Origin: Oidiodendron maius Zn
Lineage: Eukaryota > Ascomycota > Leotiomycetes > Myxotrichaceae
Direction of reading: 5' to 3'
Length of the DNA stretch: 64,000 bases
Assembly (NCBI GenBank): GCA_000827325.1
Contig: KN832895.1
Location: 201,438 to 265,437 of the forward strand
Shown here one piece after another: positions 37,469-49,200 of the stretch. The position numbers and the translations under genes were made by a program. The notes below the pieces were generated by a model, which saw only the letters and a program-made list of their open reading frames with translations, did not search any database and was not told the DNA's origin. Position 1 is the stretch's first letter, and every line of letters starts with the position of its first letter.

Positions 37469-37577
37469 CAGGCCGTAAGTTTTGTTATACCGCCTTCGCC
37501 AAATCATTCTGCCGTACACAGGCAAGCAGGTCTAATTGGGGGCAGAATAAAGGCGGTATAACAAAACTTACGGCCTG
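37469..37577. mobile_element. 109-bp MITE with perfect 28-bp inverted ends
   Basis: Arms 37469-37496 (CAGGCCGTAAGTTTTGTTAT..) and 37550-37577 are exact reverse complements with a 53-base spacer. The flanking hexamers TCCGTA and TCCATA differ by one transition and may be a target duplication. No coding capacity. Confidence 0.65.
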
Positions 37578-37644
37578 TCCATACCCCTATTGAAGGGTGT
37601 TGATTTCAGCAAATCGCATTACAATGTGGCGCCTGTACTAACTA

Positions 37645-37800
37645 GTCTGCAATAGGGGTAGCGATTTTGAATCATCGCGGTCCATTCTCTGGTTGGGCAA
37701 GCGATATTAGCGATACTCAAATGTCTGCAATAGGGGTAGTGATTTTGAATCATCGCGGTCCATTCTCTGGTTGGGCGAGCGATATTAGCGATACTCAAGT
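37645..37800. repeat. 78-bp tandem duplication
   Basis: Two adjacent 78-bp units starting GTCTGCAATAGGGGTAG (37645-37722 and 37723-37800) differ at a few positions, mainly transitions. Confidence 0.85.
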
Positions 37801-38184
37801 TGGAATGATGTCGATCTTGATAAGCTGGCGAAGAGAACTCACGTGTTCTGGCTCAGTATGTTTCTCTGATAGTCTTGCTTTTGTCGCTGAGATGGATTGA
37901 TTTTTACCTACCACCAAAGTGAATTCCTACGCAACTAGGTCCGAGGTAGCAAGTTCTGCTCGATTTGATTTTCTGGAAGAGCCGGATACTTATATGAGAG
38001 GCGGGCTCGCAACGGAGGGCAAAGCTCCTACAATACCTTATCTTGCCTGCTGGCCATTGCATACTTGTGATTTCGATCGCTCATTTCGCCTCCGAGAAGA
38101 TACCTACTTGCGGTCACTCCTCACAGTGGTCACTCCTCACAGTAGAGTGCGGCTCCTCTGGGTCAGTGCCCAGATCACGATGAC

Positions 38185-39481
38185 ATGACCTCCCTGGCGA
38201 CAGACTCGCCAGTGCTGGAGGGCGCAGGAGAGGAGGTGTGGAAGAAAGGAAGTCGCGGGGGAAAACGCTCCGTCATGCACCTCAGCAAGGCCCAGCTGGC
38301 ACGGAAGCGGGCAAACGACCGCGAGGCCCAGCGCCAGATCCGCCAGCGGAACAAGGACCGCGTGTGCCGGCTAGAGAGCAAGATCGCGCAGCTAGAGGAG
38401 AGGGAGCAGGGCTGGGGCGAGAAAGTGCGCGAGCTGCAGGAGATAGTAAGGCAAGAGTACCTCACGCGCTTGAGACTCGAAGAGGAGAACAAGATGCTCC
38501 TGGTCCAAATGGGCCAGGAGCCACAGCAGGTACCGAGGGGAGGAGATGTTGTGCAACCGTTGCAACAACATGCTGTGCAACATTCGGTACGGCGGGAGCG
38601 GCAGCGGCAGGATAATCGTGTCTTCTCAGTCGTGCAGGACGACGTGCTCATTGCTCCACAGAAGATCGAGCAGGATTGCGTCCCGGATGCCTCGTCGGGT
38701 ATGCCTGCGTCGACATACGCTCCAGCATACCAGATCTTCTCTACAGTAATAACATTCGATGATCCAAAGGTCTCGCAACAGCTCTACACGGCCACGACAA
38801 ACCCAAAGTGGGATAGGCCGGAGGTCTTCGAGCGCACACCACAGAGCTTTATCAAGCCAGACCCGGCGTCGGCGCATTTCGAGCTCGTCATGGTCCAGCA
38901 ACCAGCTCGATATAACCATTCTCCTGTCAACCGCACTCTATATTAGACTATCTCCATCCTTCCCCGCGGCGTCGTGGCTGTGGGCCACCAAGCTGCGCGC
39001 CACGATCACGCACCTCGACCGCCTGGTGATGAGCGTCGTCGAGGCTCATCTCACCTCCTTACCCGACAAAGCAGACAGGCAGCTCCTCTCCCCAGGTCTC
39101 CCTCTTGTGCAGCATCAATCGGCTCCGGCTTCACACGCCTGGCATCGATGCTGGATTGGGTTCTGAAGTGCTAGAACGCCATGCTACCCGAGCGTTTCTC
39201 CAGTTTTAGTGGCCATGTACCGCTTCGTGCAGTGGCAGGCCACGCCCAGCGACGCCGCCTACAAGCGGCTGGACATGTAGCGGCGCCTGTAACCTTTGCA
39301 GCTCAACATCCTGCCCTAGCCAAAATTCCGCGGCGGAGTCATTAGCGATCGGGAGCGCTACGAACGCGCAGAGTTCAAGCAGGATTACGCAGTTTACCTC
39401 TCGATTAATTTCCCTTTGAAGGCTGTGGTGGTCGTCAACGGGGAGTTTAGGATCAGTGATGTTATGGAGAGATACATCTAG
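38185..39481 (+). pseudogene. bZIP (DUF3425-type) transcription factor pseudogene
   Basis: The first frame (38185-38946) holds a fungal bZIP basic region, AQLARKRANDREAQRQIRQR, then a leucine-zipper-like coiled coil to about residue 105. Later parts of the DUF3425 architecture lie in other frames: SPSFPAASWLWATKLRATIT at about 38950-39010, FTRLASMLDWVLKC near 39130-39170, and MYRFVQWQATPSDAAYKRL from about 39215 followed by stops, then EFRISDVMERY near 39450-39475. At least three frame changes plus stops separate them, so the host gene is dead although the DNA-binding part is intact. A lysine-rich, purine-rich tail follows to 39690. GC content is visibly higher than its surroundings. Confidence 0.75.
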
Positions 39482-39689
39482 ACCTGAACAACACGAGTAT
39501 GAGGAAGCCGCAAAAGCCAAGAAGAAGGGAGACAAGATGAAAGGACACAAGAAGGATTCCAAGAAAGAAACGGGAGGATAAAAAGTAGGATGGCAAGAAG
39601 AACGATGGCAAAGAAGCTAGAGATGCAAAGAAGGATGACAAGAAAAAAGATGAGAAGAAGAAAGCCACAGCAGTGGCGGCCTAAAGGCC

Positions 39690-40392
39690 TCATTGAGGTG
39701 AAGTATTACATTTCAAAGATGGCAGGTGTTCCTAAGCCACTTGATTGATGTAAGATTACACCGATTATCTCGATTAGGAGTATTGAGAATACGGTACATG
39801 GATTTTGGGTTGTTTCGTCCTACAAATAGTTGTAACTTCTCTGCTAATTCATCGATTTGTCACGTAAAACTGCACATAATCACACCTCACAGCTTCTAGT
39901 CAGGCCAAATTCGTTTAAGTCGGCGCGTTTGAGGGCCACACTGGCTTGAAACTCCAGTGTGATCTCAGTTTTCACGAAGACGGCTCATTCGTTATCATAT
40001 TGACATAATTTCAATTAATTCGTACGTAGTACTAGCTATAACAGGAATTCATAATGAAGTATAACTACCTCATAGTCATACCGTCATTTCGCATTCGGAT
40101 TTGCAGGACTAGTAAGAGCGGCAACCAAGTCTAACGAGGGTAGTGACGACGTAAACTAAGGACGAGGATTAGGCTCAGAATACTGTAGTATAGGAACTTG
40201 AGATTGGAGTAATAAGATGTGGTATAATCTAGCACAACGCAGAATTTTTTGGGTTTTGTTTTCCGGATTGTTGACGCAAACCAGAATAGGCTTCGTAGGA
40301 AAAGAAGAGTTGGACCCATCAATAAGAGTCACCCAGGTCACGAACAGTCGACAGAATCGGTGCAGCTGAGCTGTAGTCTAGGCCACCGTATT
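39690..40392. other. intergenic, no gene seen
   Basis: It separates the bZIP pseudogene from the 3' end of the GH12 gene. No coding frame is supported. Confidence 0.4.
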
Positions 40393-41382
40393 CTATGTGG
40401 CCATCGAGAGGGTATATGGACTAACTGTAAACCATGCACCTGACCCAGTGAAAGCCTCTGTTCCAGCTTGAATAGTCTGCAGGTAGTGATTAGATGGCAG
40501 TCCTTCATGGTCGATCAGATAGGTAAAGAAGTTCAGGATATTGCCCGAGAAGTCGGTTTGCTCGCTAGTGGCGACAAAACTGAACACGGTCCAGGTATTT
40601 GTGCCTTTGTACAGGTTCCATGTGACACCATCAATGCTTGGGGACGCAATTGGGCTGCCATGACCGATCGGCTCTGCACCTCCAAGAGCGGCGAGCCATA
40701 TCATAACTTCGTAATCGTGAGCTGCAGTAGTGGAATCAGATGAAGAAATAAATGCATCGTAGGAAACATCGGCAACAACGTTTGTTCCAGTGTAGCTGTT
40801 GCAGAGGTTAGGCAGCAATATAATATGAATTGAGAGTACTGAATCAACTAAACTAACTAAAGGGTTACAGAGGTGCGTAGTCCCTAATATATAGACCCAA
40901 AGCCCCTCTAGGCAGTAAAGCCCTCTCATACTAGGCACGTACCGTGCCTAGTAGGCTGCCCTCTGCTGCCTTATATTAGTAACAGTAGCTTGCTGACTGT
41001 TAGTACTTCTTATTATCTATAAATGGGTACATGTCTGGTTTCCTTACGTCCAACTCCAACTTGACTGCATGCTAGTTATAGAGCTCAGGCGCGTCGCCGC
41101 CATAAGAAGACCTGCATTCGCGTAGCTCTTTACACTTGAGCTATCTCCTTCCCACGTCCAGGAGGTGTGCCAAGATATAGTATTTCCACTGTCGTAATCC
41201 AGATAGGTGCATTGAGAACCGGACGAAGCGGTTGACTCTCCCCAGTTGTTGTTGTTCAGACCGAAGTCAGCGGCAGTAACGTACCCATACTGGTTACAGA
41301 GAGTAGCTATTGGAGTTGCAACTACTGCTAGAGTAGACGCAAGGGACACTACAAATATCGAAAGAAAGTATGAGAGATACAT
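40393..41382 (-). CDS. GH12 endoglucanase / xyloglucanase with an LTR in its intron
   Basis: Exons 41048-41382 and 40393-40795 join in phase to give 245 residues, the normal GH12 size. A signal peptide covers about residues 1-22 (YLSYFLSIFVVSLASTLAVV). Family blocks are CNQYGYVTAADFGLNNNNWG, SWHTSWTWEGDSSSVKSYAN, SYTGTNVVADVSYDAF, the nucleophile Glu in YEVMIWLAALGG, and the acid/base Glu in QAGTEAFTG. GH12 enzymes cleave beta-1,4-glucan or xyloglucan outside the cell. The intron (40796-41047) starts GTAAGG and has a TACTAAC branch site. A solo LTR (40797-40984) fills most of it, and the LTR end plus the duplicated target now forms the acceptor CAG. No frame break was seen, so the gene may still work. 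An XlnR/AraR-type regulator gene lies in the same window. Confidence 0.85.
40797..40984. mobile_element. solo LTR, family A, second copy
   Basis: A 188-bp copy of the repeat at 18811-19017 with TG..CA ends and a perfect 5-bp duplication, GTAGC, at 40792-40796 and 40985-40989. It lies inside the GH12 intron at its 3' end. No internal region is present. Confidence 0.85.
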
Positions 41383-43495
41383 TTGATACAGAAGACTGAA
41401 ATTTTCAAGATGTTAAGAATCGGATCGTTCTTCAAACGGTTCTCAGTCTTTCATCTGGCATGGTGCGATTTTATACAGCACTACAAATCTATTACACTAA
41501 GACTCTTCAGGCGGTACTATGTCGGCGTTATTATTTAGAAAGCGCCCTTTAGGTGGTAATATTAAGGCGGTATTAAGAAGGAGCCTAGGAAAGGAGCCGT
41601 ACTAATCTACGCGGATTTTGTTCCCGACTTTATCAAATTTCACAAATGCGGGGTATTTACCTGACTGGGCACACACTAGATTCTTTGGTGTGGTGGTGGG
41701 CTTTTTAACGGCTAATGTTGTTTGCTTTCGTGATCCATCTGATCAGTGGGTGAACACGATACACAACATGAGGCAAGGGTAAAGGGACGACCCTGCTCTC
41801 CACCAGACCAAATTTGATTGTAACCCGAATTAATTATACCGAGACGGACGAGACTGGCTCTCGGGTTCCTTATCCCCTCGTTGAAGTGACCCAGGTCCGG
41901 TCCAACACCTGGATCCTGGCTTCACCTCTGGGGCTGCACCTGCCAACGCTCTCCATTCACGTTGGACAACGTGCAGGGCAACTGAGAGTCTGATTCAAGA
42001 ATTCGATATGGAGGGTGATACTACCGGGATGGACAGCAGACTTTTGGAGCTCGTCAATCTCCAGAAGAACGGCCAGAAGGGCATTAAACGGCGTTGCAAG
42101 GACCACAACGCCAGGAGCAAGTGGCCCGGCCAACTCAAAAAAACACGTAGCCCCGTCAAACGCCGCGTTATACCGCCTAGTAGATTGTTCTCCTCGCAAT
42201 CATGAATCATGGGGATGTCACGAGGAAAGATGGGTGTGGATTCGGCGTGACTGCGTTGAAAGACCGACGAAACTATCTTATGTGGCTGGACCCTCTGGTG
42301 AGCATATAAATATTATAATTACGCACCTGTTCTACCAACCTAGTCAACACTGGAACTACGCTCATGGACGTACTATCGCACTCTGCAGGTACTCGCATCT
42401 GAGGCTTGTATGGCAGCTAGGGACATGATTGTACTTTGAATCACACTTAGGCGAAAAAGGGTTGGATGCGTGTTGTGGTTTGGCGCTATGTAGAATATAG
42501 CCTGGACTTTTCGCAACCGACTAATAGAGGAAATCGAGCGACAGATCCGCGGCAGGAGTATATCGAGCCGCTACAGTAATCAAGCATTGGATCCCCGAGA
42601 GGGCGCAGCTTACTAACCTGCACTCGGACGACACCCCCGCATCTCGTAATTAAAGGAGGACCCAATCGATGTGTCGATCCTTTCGCTCCCGACCTCTCCC
42701 TACTTTGTGGCAAAGACCCAATGCATCTTCTGCATTGCATTGGGGAGGGGCTAATGGTTTTCATCCTGCCACGTTTCTAAGATGCGTGATCACGTTGAGC
42801 GGGCTCACCTAAAAGGGGCCAATCCGGAAGTGACATTCAAATGCTGTCACTCAGTGTGCAAAGCACGGGCCTTGGTCCCAAGCATTTGGAACATCTCAAA
42901 AACCCTGTGCTAGCCGTCCACGGGATCTACCTACAAGAGTACTAGAGTGCCACTCTTCAACGTGCGGATCGTTTCTTCATTTCAGTAAGTGGCCATCACC
43001 TCCTTTTCTCGTTTCCCATCCGTTCACAACCCTTGGAACGCTAGGCACGGATGGCTATCCGGAGCAGCCACAGCAAGCCGTGTACCGTCGTCCAGATTCC
43101 TGCCGTGCACTTGTTGGTTCTTGGCATAAAGTATTTGCCCCTAGATCAACAAAGAGAATTGGGATGTGCGGGAAACATCCATTCTCGTCATTTGTCGCAC
43201 GCGGCCTTAGCCTGGGAAGGAACCAGTATTGCAATCCTCTTCCAACCAAGCCGACGCCATGACGTTTGCGAACGTATTTAGTGTACGAAATATTCACTAG
43301 ATATTGAATTTTTTAGCTGGCGCTAGTATTTCCCATGGGTCCAGCTGAGAAGTAGAGAACACGTAGAGTCTAGAACAACTTAACTCGTACTTATATATCT
43401 AGGCAACGAGGCCCTGCAGTGCTTGAGCAAGCTCCTTCGTATAGCATCCTCCAACACCATCACCCTATCTAAAGCAACAGCGACGATCCATCGGT
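41383..43495. other. 2.1-kb region without a supported gene
   Basis: It includes the GH12 promoter side. Overlapping opposite-strand frames at 41957-42428 stay open for 70-137 codons but match no family known to me. The rest has short frames only. Confidence 0.35.
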
Positions 43496-44626
43496 ATGGC
43501 TGCAATGCTCTCCCTGACTACACAGCGGGCGAAGGCCGACTTTGCCCTCACGATCTTCTACGCCGCCTTTGCGGTATGCGCCGTCGCGTTGCGTCTTTTC
43601 TGCAGAGTGCTCGCCCGCAAGCACCTACGCCCTGATGACTACACTCTCCTGGCTTCCTTGGTATGGCCACCTTCATTCGGTGCTTTCGAGCACTACTTCG
43701 ATTACTAACTCCGCCTTACAGGTGTTCTGCCTCGGCATGTGTGCGAGCAATATCGTCGGTACGTTCAAGATTCGTCATATGGGCACTGCCACTGATAGAG
43801 ATAGAAATCGTTCTTGGTGGCATGGGCAGACACGTCGAGGATGTTCCTCCCGATAATATGGTCATTGTCCTGAAGGTTAGCTTAATCACGGGCTTGGTAT
43901 CCGCCAACCGGTGTTGTGCTAATAAGGCCTTGCTAGAATATCATCGTCTTTCAAATCATGTGGGGAGTTTCCCTCATGTTCGTCAAGCTCTCCTTCCTCC
44001 TATTCTTCTCTAAGATATTTTCTGTGGGCGAGTCCCAGCCAGTTTTCAAGTTTGCCATTGCCTTTGTCTTGCTCTGGGGTGTGGGAAACGTATTATCCGC
44101 ATTACTTGTCTGCCAGCCCATTGCTTTTAATTGGGATCCCACAATTCCAGGTGGGGTGTGTGGCAATCGCCCAGCATCGTACATCTCTGTCGGCATATTA
44201 CATATCATTACGGATGTGATGGTCCTGGTCATCCCTATCCCCTACATATGGAGGCTCCAGATGAAAATATCCAGGAAAATATCTGTTTTTATTGTCTTTT
44301 GCATGGGGTTCAGGTGTGGCCCCTTGGCTCCTTTGAGTGTCGCCATGGCTTATGAGGTTTACAGCTGCTGTATCATCAGCCTTGTCCGTGTCATCGAGCT
44401 ATTCCAGGTGACCTATGACGACATCACTTACTCACTCGTGCCTGGCTCTTATTTAACTCTACTGGAGCCAGCGTTCGCTATTTTCATTTTTGCATCTTTG
44501 CCTGCCATGGCACCGCTCGCGGACAGGATTTCCAGTCTTCGAGCACGCAAATCCACGAGTCGCGGACGCGATGTAAATTCGCTCCACACTGATGACGAGT
44601 TCGAAATCCAACCAAGTAAAGTATAA
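43496..44626 (+). CDS. rhodopsin-domain (Pth11-type) integral membrane protein, five exons
   Basis: Exons 43496-43660, 43722-43758, 43805-43875, 43937-44313 and 44365-44626 join in phase to give 303 residues. Family marks are RLFCRVLARKHLRPDDYTLL (R..R....DDY), GGMGRHV, LMFVKLSFLLFFSKIF, CQPIAFNWDP, the DV.LVIPIPYIWRLQMKISRK segment and SLVRVIELF. About seven hydrophobic helices are visible. The last intron (44314-44364, 51 bases) is optional by reading frame; splicing gives the more family-like GFSCCIISLVR. The tail is polar with SLRARKSTSRGR. It is distinct from the homologue at 35549-37058, and its role as a receptor is only inferred. Confidence 0.75.
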
Positions 44627-45308
44627 TATTCCTGCCATTACTCTAGTTGAACCGCAAGCTATTAATTTCTTGATTTTCCAAAAATCAAGACTGGTAGAAA
44701 TCGGCACTGATAATAGATGCAGGCTATGCTCCTCTACCCACCAAAAATATATACTACTAAAACGATTACCAAGGCTCAAATCTCGACAAGAAACCAATCA
44801 GATTCGAGGAGCGGGTCAGGCGTAAGTCTTGATACCGCAATCGAAGACTCGTATAAAGTTAGACCTATAATTTGCTAACCATAGGAGGATTACATTGATT
44901 TTGACAGTGTTGGCAGTAGTACACACTGTGATCCTAGTGCACCTTTTATACTTGGGTATACATTGTACTCAGCGGTACCAGTGCGTGCATCAGGGCATCT
45001 TCCAAGCACCCGTCTGCACGCTGGACGTGTGAAGCCTCGAAGATCCTGTTTGAGATGGTGTATCGTAGGGCGACGGGAGAGGGGTTCTGCGACGCGAGAG
45101 TTGACGTCGCTGATTTCACCGTGCGTGGAACTCAGCGGCACGGCCGTCGCTCAGCCGTCGGGGGTTTGGTACCTGTCTGGGTAGCACGAGCCTGTGGTTC
45201 AGACGCTCGTAGGGCGCCGGAGGGTGGTAGTGATAAGGAGAGCAGTTCGTGCTGGAGGTACATCACTTGAGGTATGGCATTGTATGAGAGATACCTTACT
45301 ATATTTTA

Positions 45309-45528
45309 TATTGACTAGGGCTTCAAGGATATATCACATCCTTCAGGATTCAGGATCTAGGATCCAGAGGATTTATGTGAGTCAGTAAGGTCTATATAAA
45401 GGGGTCCTTACTCCAGCATATCTGTGCTCATTAGTTGTCTCTGCATCACTCAATAGTCAATATAACTGAGTTTCACCTTGATATCCAACTACAACCTGTG
45501 CGTTAACCTGAACCTCTGCTCAAGAGTA
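45309..45528 (+). mobile_element. solo LTR, family B (related to 7065-8752)
   Basis: Shares TTGACTAGGGCTTCA at the start, then TAGTTGTCTCTGCATCACT.., TGAGTTTCACCTTGAT and CTCAAGA at the end with the LTRs at 7065/8509 (opposite strand) and with 60875. Ends are approximate; no clear target duplication was seen. Diverged, so probably old. Confidence 0.6.
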
Positions 45529-46077
45529 AATAAGAAAAAACCTACTTTTAATATAGTATTAGATAATATAAAATATTAGTTACCCTCTAACCCTTTCCTC
45601 TAAATTTATTCTAATAGAAGTATATTAGTAGCCCTTTAGTATATTAATATCCTGAAAGGTATTATTATCTTTACTATTACTTTAATCTAGAATAACCCCA
45701 CGTAAAACTCTGTGTACGCTGTACCCCCCTTTCAGGTGTGCAATAAGGAGGCGTGGTCAAGGTTGCAGGACCATGTAAATATAAAGGCATATTGAGCGCT
45801 TGCCAGCGCTATTAAAATAGGCATGCATCGTTATCTCTATTCGCTAGATCCGCAAGGAGGAATGGCTATATGGGTGAGTATATAAAGTAGTCCTTGTTAG
45901 AACTTTTATAGTGCAAGAGTGCGTGTCGTGCATACAATTCGCAGTCGAAGGGAATCAACACATAGCGCCAAGCCACATATAGGTTTTAGTCCAGCCTCAA
46001 GCATGGTTATCCCTATATGTATATAGTATTCATGTCCATAGAGGTTCCGCATATGGTTCGCCCTCCCGGTAGTAAGA

Positions 46078-46103
46078 ATATTATTATTATTATTATTATT
46101 ATA
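46078..46103. repeat. ATT microsatellite
   Basis: About eight tandem ATT units, about 110 bases beyond the 3' end of the ABC transporter gene. Confidence 0.85.
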
Positions 46104-46215
46104 ACTATTTCCAAATAAGAGAGTATAGCGTTTAATTATTGAGAGTTATTTGTGCTCTTTAACTTCTTTTCTGACTCCAATAGGAACTTCTCCATCTATA
46201 TCATGTTCCTGAATG

Positions 46216-49200
46216 TTATAAAATGGACTTCTTCTTTCTGCTGCTAATGCTGCTCCATTTCTTGATACGGAAGAGGTAGTATGTGACTATAGCGATAAAA
46301 ATATTGAAGAAAATGAACGCCCACATGACGCCAAAGTTGCGCCATCGCTCGCTCCAATAGATTTCGGAGCCCGCAAGGAACTGGTCTGCGTTCCGGAAGG
46401 AGCAGTACTCGCAGCCGATGGTGGCATTGGGGTTCACGAGGTATCCGGGCGCTTGCATGAGGTACGATGCAAGATACTCACTGCAAGTGTGGCCGGCCGG
46501 AGGGTTGAAAATAGAAGTCTCACTAGATGCACAAGAAATAGCTCGATCGTGCAGCTGCGTCGCGGCGATGCCGCCGACCCAGTAGGTGAATGGTGAGACA
46601 CGATACATGAAGATCCAGAATCCCGGAAGGGCGGAAGGACTCTGCAGCACACCGCAGAAGATGGTGCTTAGCAAGCTAATGAGTGTGACAATACCACTGG
46701 CAGTTTGGGCATCGGGAAGTGCTGCGATACACATGTGTGCAAACGCGCTGGCGTAAATGAAGAGTTGGATTACAAAGAGAAGAGCAAGGCCTTGGCGGTC
46801 GGAGCTTTGAACACCGACGACGGCGTAGTAGTAGGAAGCGTAAGTGAGTATTGCAGTCAGTACTTGATAGGGGACTTCGACGACAATATTGGAGATGAGA
46901 AACGCTTTCCACGAGTACGCCTTGCTGGGTCTTTCACGGACTTCGTACAGAGCACGCTGGCTGACGAAGAGCGGTTGAATCTTAACTTCGAGTTAGTCTT
47001 GACTTTTATCTTGCAGAGCTAGGCATACCTGTTGGACGAGGGTGGAAAAGATCGTGGTCAGCATGAAGACGGAGAACAGGATGTTCTGCATGCCAGCCTG
47101 CGTTCCATTGGCACCGTAGAAGGTAAAGCCGATAAATAGTCCAGACGCGATACCAAGTGCCCATTTGGCAATGACATAGCTGGGCATCCTCCAGTACTGT
47201 TGGAACACTCGGAACATGACAGCTTGGAGCTGCTCAACGAAAGGCATGGCGAATTCAGCATATACGCTGGCATCACTCTCTATCGACTGTTTGTGTTCTG
47301 TTTCGGCATGGATCCTGTCAATCTCAATCTGAACCTCCTTAAATTCTGTGCTCGATTTCCAGATCGAGTGCCAATCTTCGCCCGGGTTGTTGGTGCCGCT
47401 GTTGACAATTTCAAGCATGTACTCTGCAGGGTTCTCCTCATTATCGCACTTGCGCGCTCCATTACCCTCAAAGTAGTCGAGGAGTGTGCGAGAATTCTGT
47501 CCGATATTACCAAAGTAAACCGACTTTCCGCCCTTGGCCAGGAACAGGAGACGGTCAAACTCTTGGAAGAGGATAGCACTGGGTTGATGAACAGTACAGA
47601 GAATGGCTTGGCCAGCGTCTGCAAGGGTACGTAGGAAAGTGCAGATGGCCCATGAGCTCTGAGAATCAAGGCCACTAGTGGGTTCATCCAAGAAAAGGAG
47701 CAGCTTTGGCTTTGCGGCTAATTCGACACCAATAGTTAACAACTTGCGCTGTTCGACGTTGAGGCCCTCTCCCGGAACACCGACAACGGCATCAGCAAAG
47801 TCTCGCATGTTCAGCATGTCAATAACTTCTTCCACAAACTCGTATTTCTGCTGCTTGCTGACGGATTTGGGTTGGCGGAGCATCGCACTAAAGCGCAAAC
47901 TCTCTCGAACTGTGGCCGTCTCAAGGTGAAGATCTATGCGACTAAATCAGCTGACATATTCTTGTTAGAAGCACATGGCTTACCTTGCTGTTGAACATAA
48001 CCTGTTTTTCGTTGAAAGCTAGCATCCAAAGGCTTTCCATTTACGAACATATCACCAGTGATGATGCCCATCGAGGTTCGCTGCGCCAGAACATCCAAAA
48101 GAGTAGTCTTGCCGGCACCACTGACGCCCATGAGAGCAGTGAGAGTACCTGGCTTCACCCAGCCTGACACATTATCCAGCAGTCGTCGAGGCTCGCCTTT
48201 GATCTCGATGTCGTAGACAACATCTCTCCAGGTGAAGATATCGGTCTGAGGTTCCATAGCTCCGGCTTCTGTCTCCTCTGACGCCACCTTTACAGTCGAC
48301 GGTCCTGACCGTCTTGCCTCTTCCTGATCTCTTGAACCTTTCTGCATATATGCTGGGACACGATTTCGCAGGAAAACTAGTACCTCGGCTGTGCTTGCCG
48401 TTGAGGAATTCAGTTCCGTAGCCATGAAGTAAATAGCCATGAAGAAGATGAGGAAGCCGATGAGGATACCGAAGTTACGCCACACATGTGAGTAGTAATA
48501 GCCGTAGTTGGATGCAATGAAAGCATCACCGCTGACTGTAGGTCGGCCAGCAACTGCACCAACGCCAGAGCATATCCAGGAATCGCCTTGAAGCGGGGTG
48601 TAACTGGGGATAATGCTTGAGCATGTGAACTCACGGCCGTGGAACTCGTTTGCAACCAATATTTCGAAGGAGTAGAAGATAGGGTTGATCCAGCGAATCC
48701 ATGAGAACCACGGATGCATCTGGGGAACTGCAATCACGAAACCTGTGTATATAACGATGGCCAGGACCAGCACACCAGCCAAGGCCATGGCCTGCGACAC
48801 AGTTTTCGTTATCGCAGCCATGGTCCTGAATACGGCACTCATGACGAAGGTGCTAATGTAGCTGATCAGGAAATACAGGAAAAACTGAGATGGTTCACGG
48901 CGTAGTCCAGCCATAAAGTAGAGGATGACGTTGAAAACAGTTGAAGAGACAAGTTTCACAGGTATGTCGCACACAATTCCCGCAGCGGCCTCTGTGGCAG
49001 GGTGGTAGAAGGCGTAAGAAGCATGTTTCTCGACAATGGGACGTTGCGAATACAGGCTGTTGATCTCGGAAATAGCTGTGAGTGCATTCAGCAAAACAGC
49101 CATAAAGAGCGTAGAGCCCTTGCTATAGAATCCGGATGTGGCATCAGGGGTTCCGTAGAAGACGGATCCAATTACAAGTGCAAGGACGAGATTCATAACA

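Larger units (their letters stand above)
37059..38184. other. intergenic with MITE and duplication
   Basis: Upstream of the rhodopsin gene. Apart from the inverted-repeat element and tandem duplication listed separately, no gene is supported. Confidence 0.4.
44627..46215. other. intergenic, repeat-bearing
   Basis: It contains a solo LTR (about 45309-45528) followed by AT-rich sequence and an ATT microsatellite. Frames at 44963-45270 match nothing known. Confidence 0.4.

Noticed and set aside
36992-37525. 177-codon minus-strand frame overlapping the rhodopsin gene start
   Set aside because: It overlaps the first exon of the rhodopsin-domain gene in another frame, contains the MITE arms, and has no family similarity.
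41957-42428. Overlapping opposite-strand frames of 70-137 codons
   Set aside because: Neither strand shows a recognisable domain or splice structure; left as unassigned.
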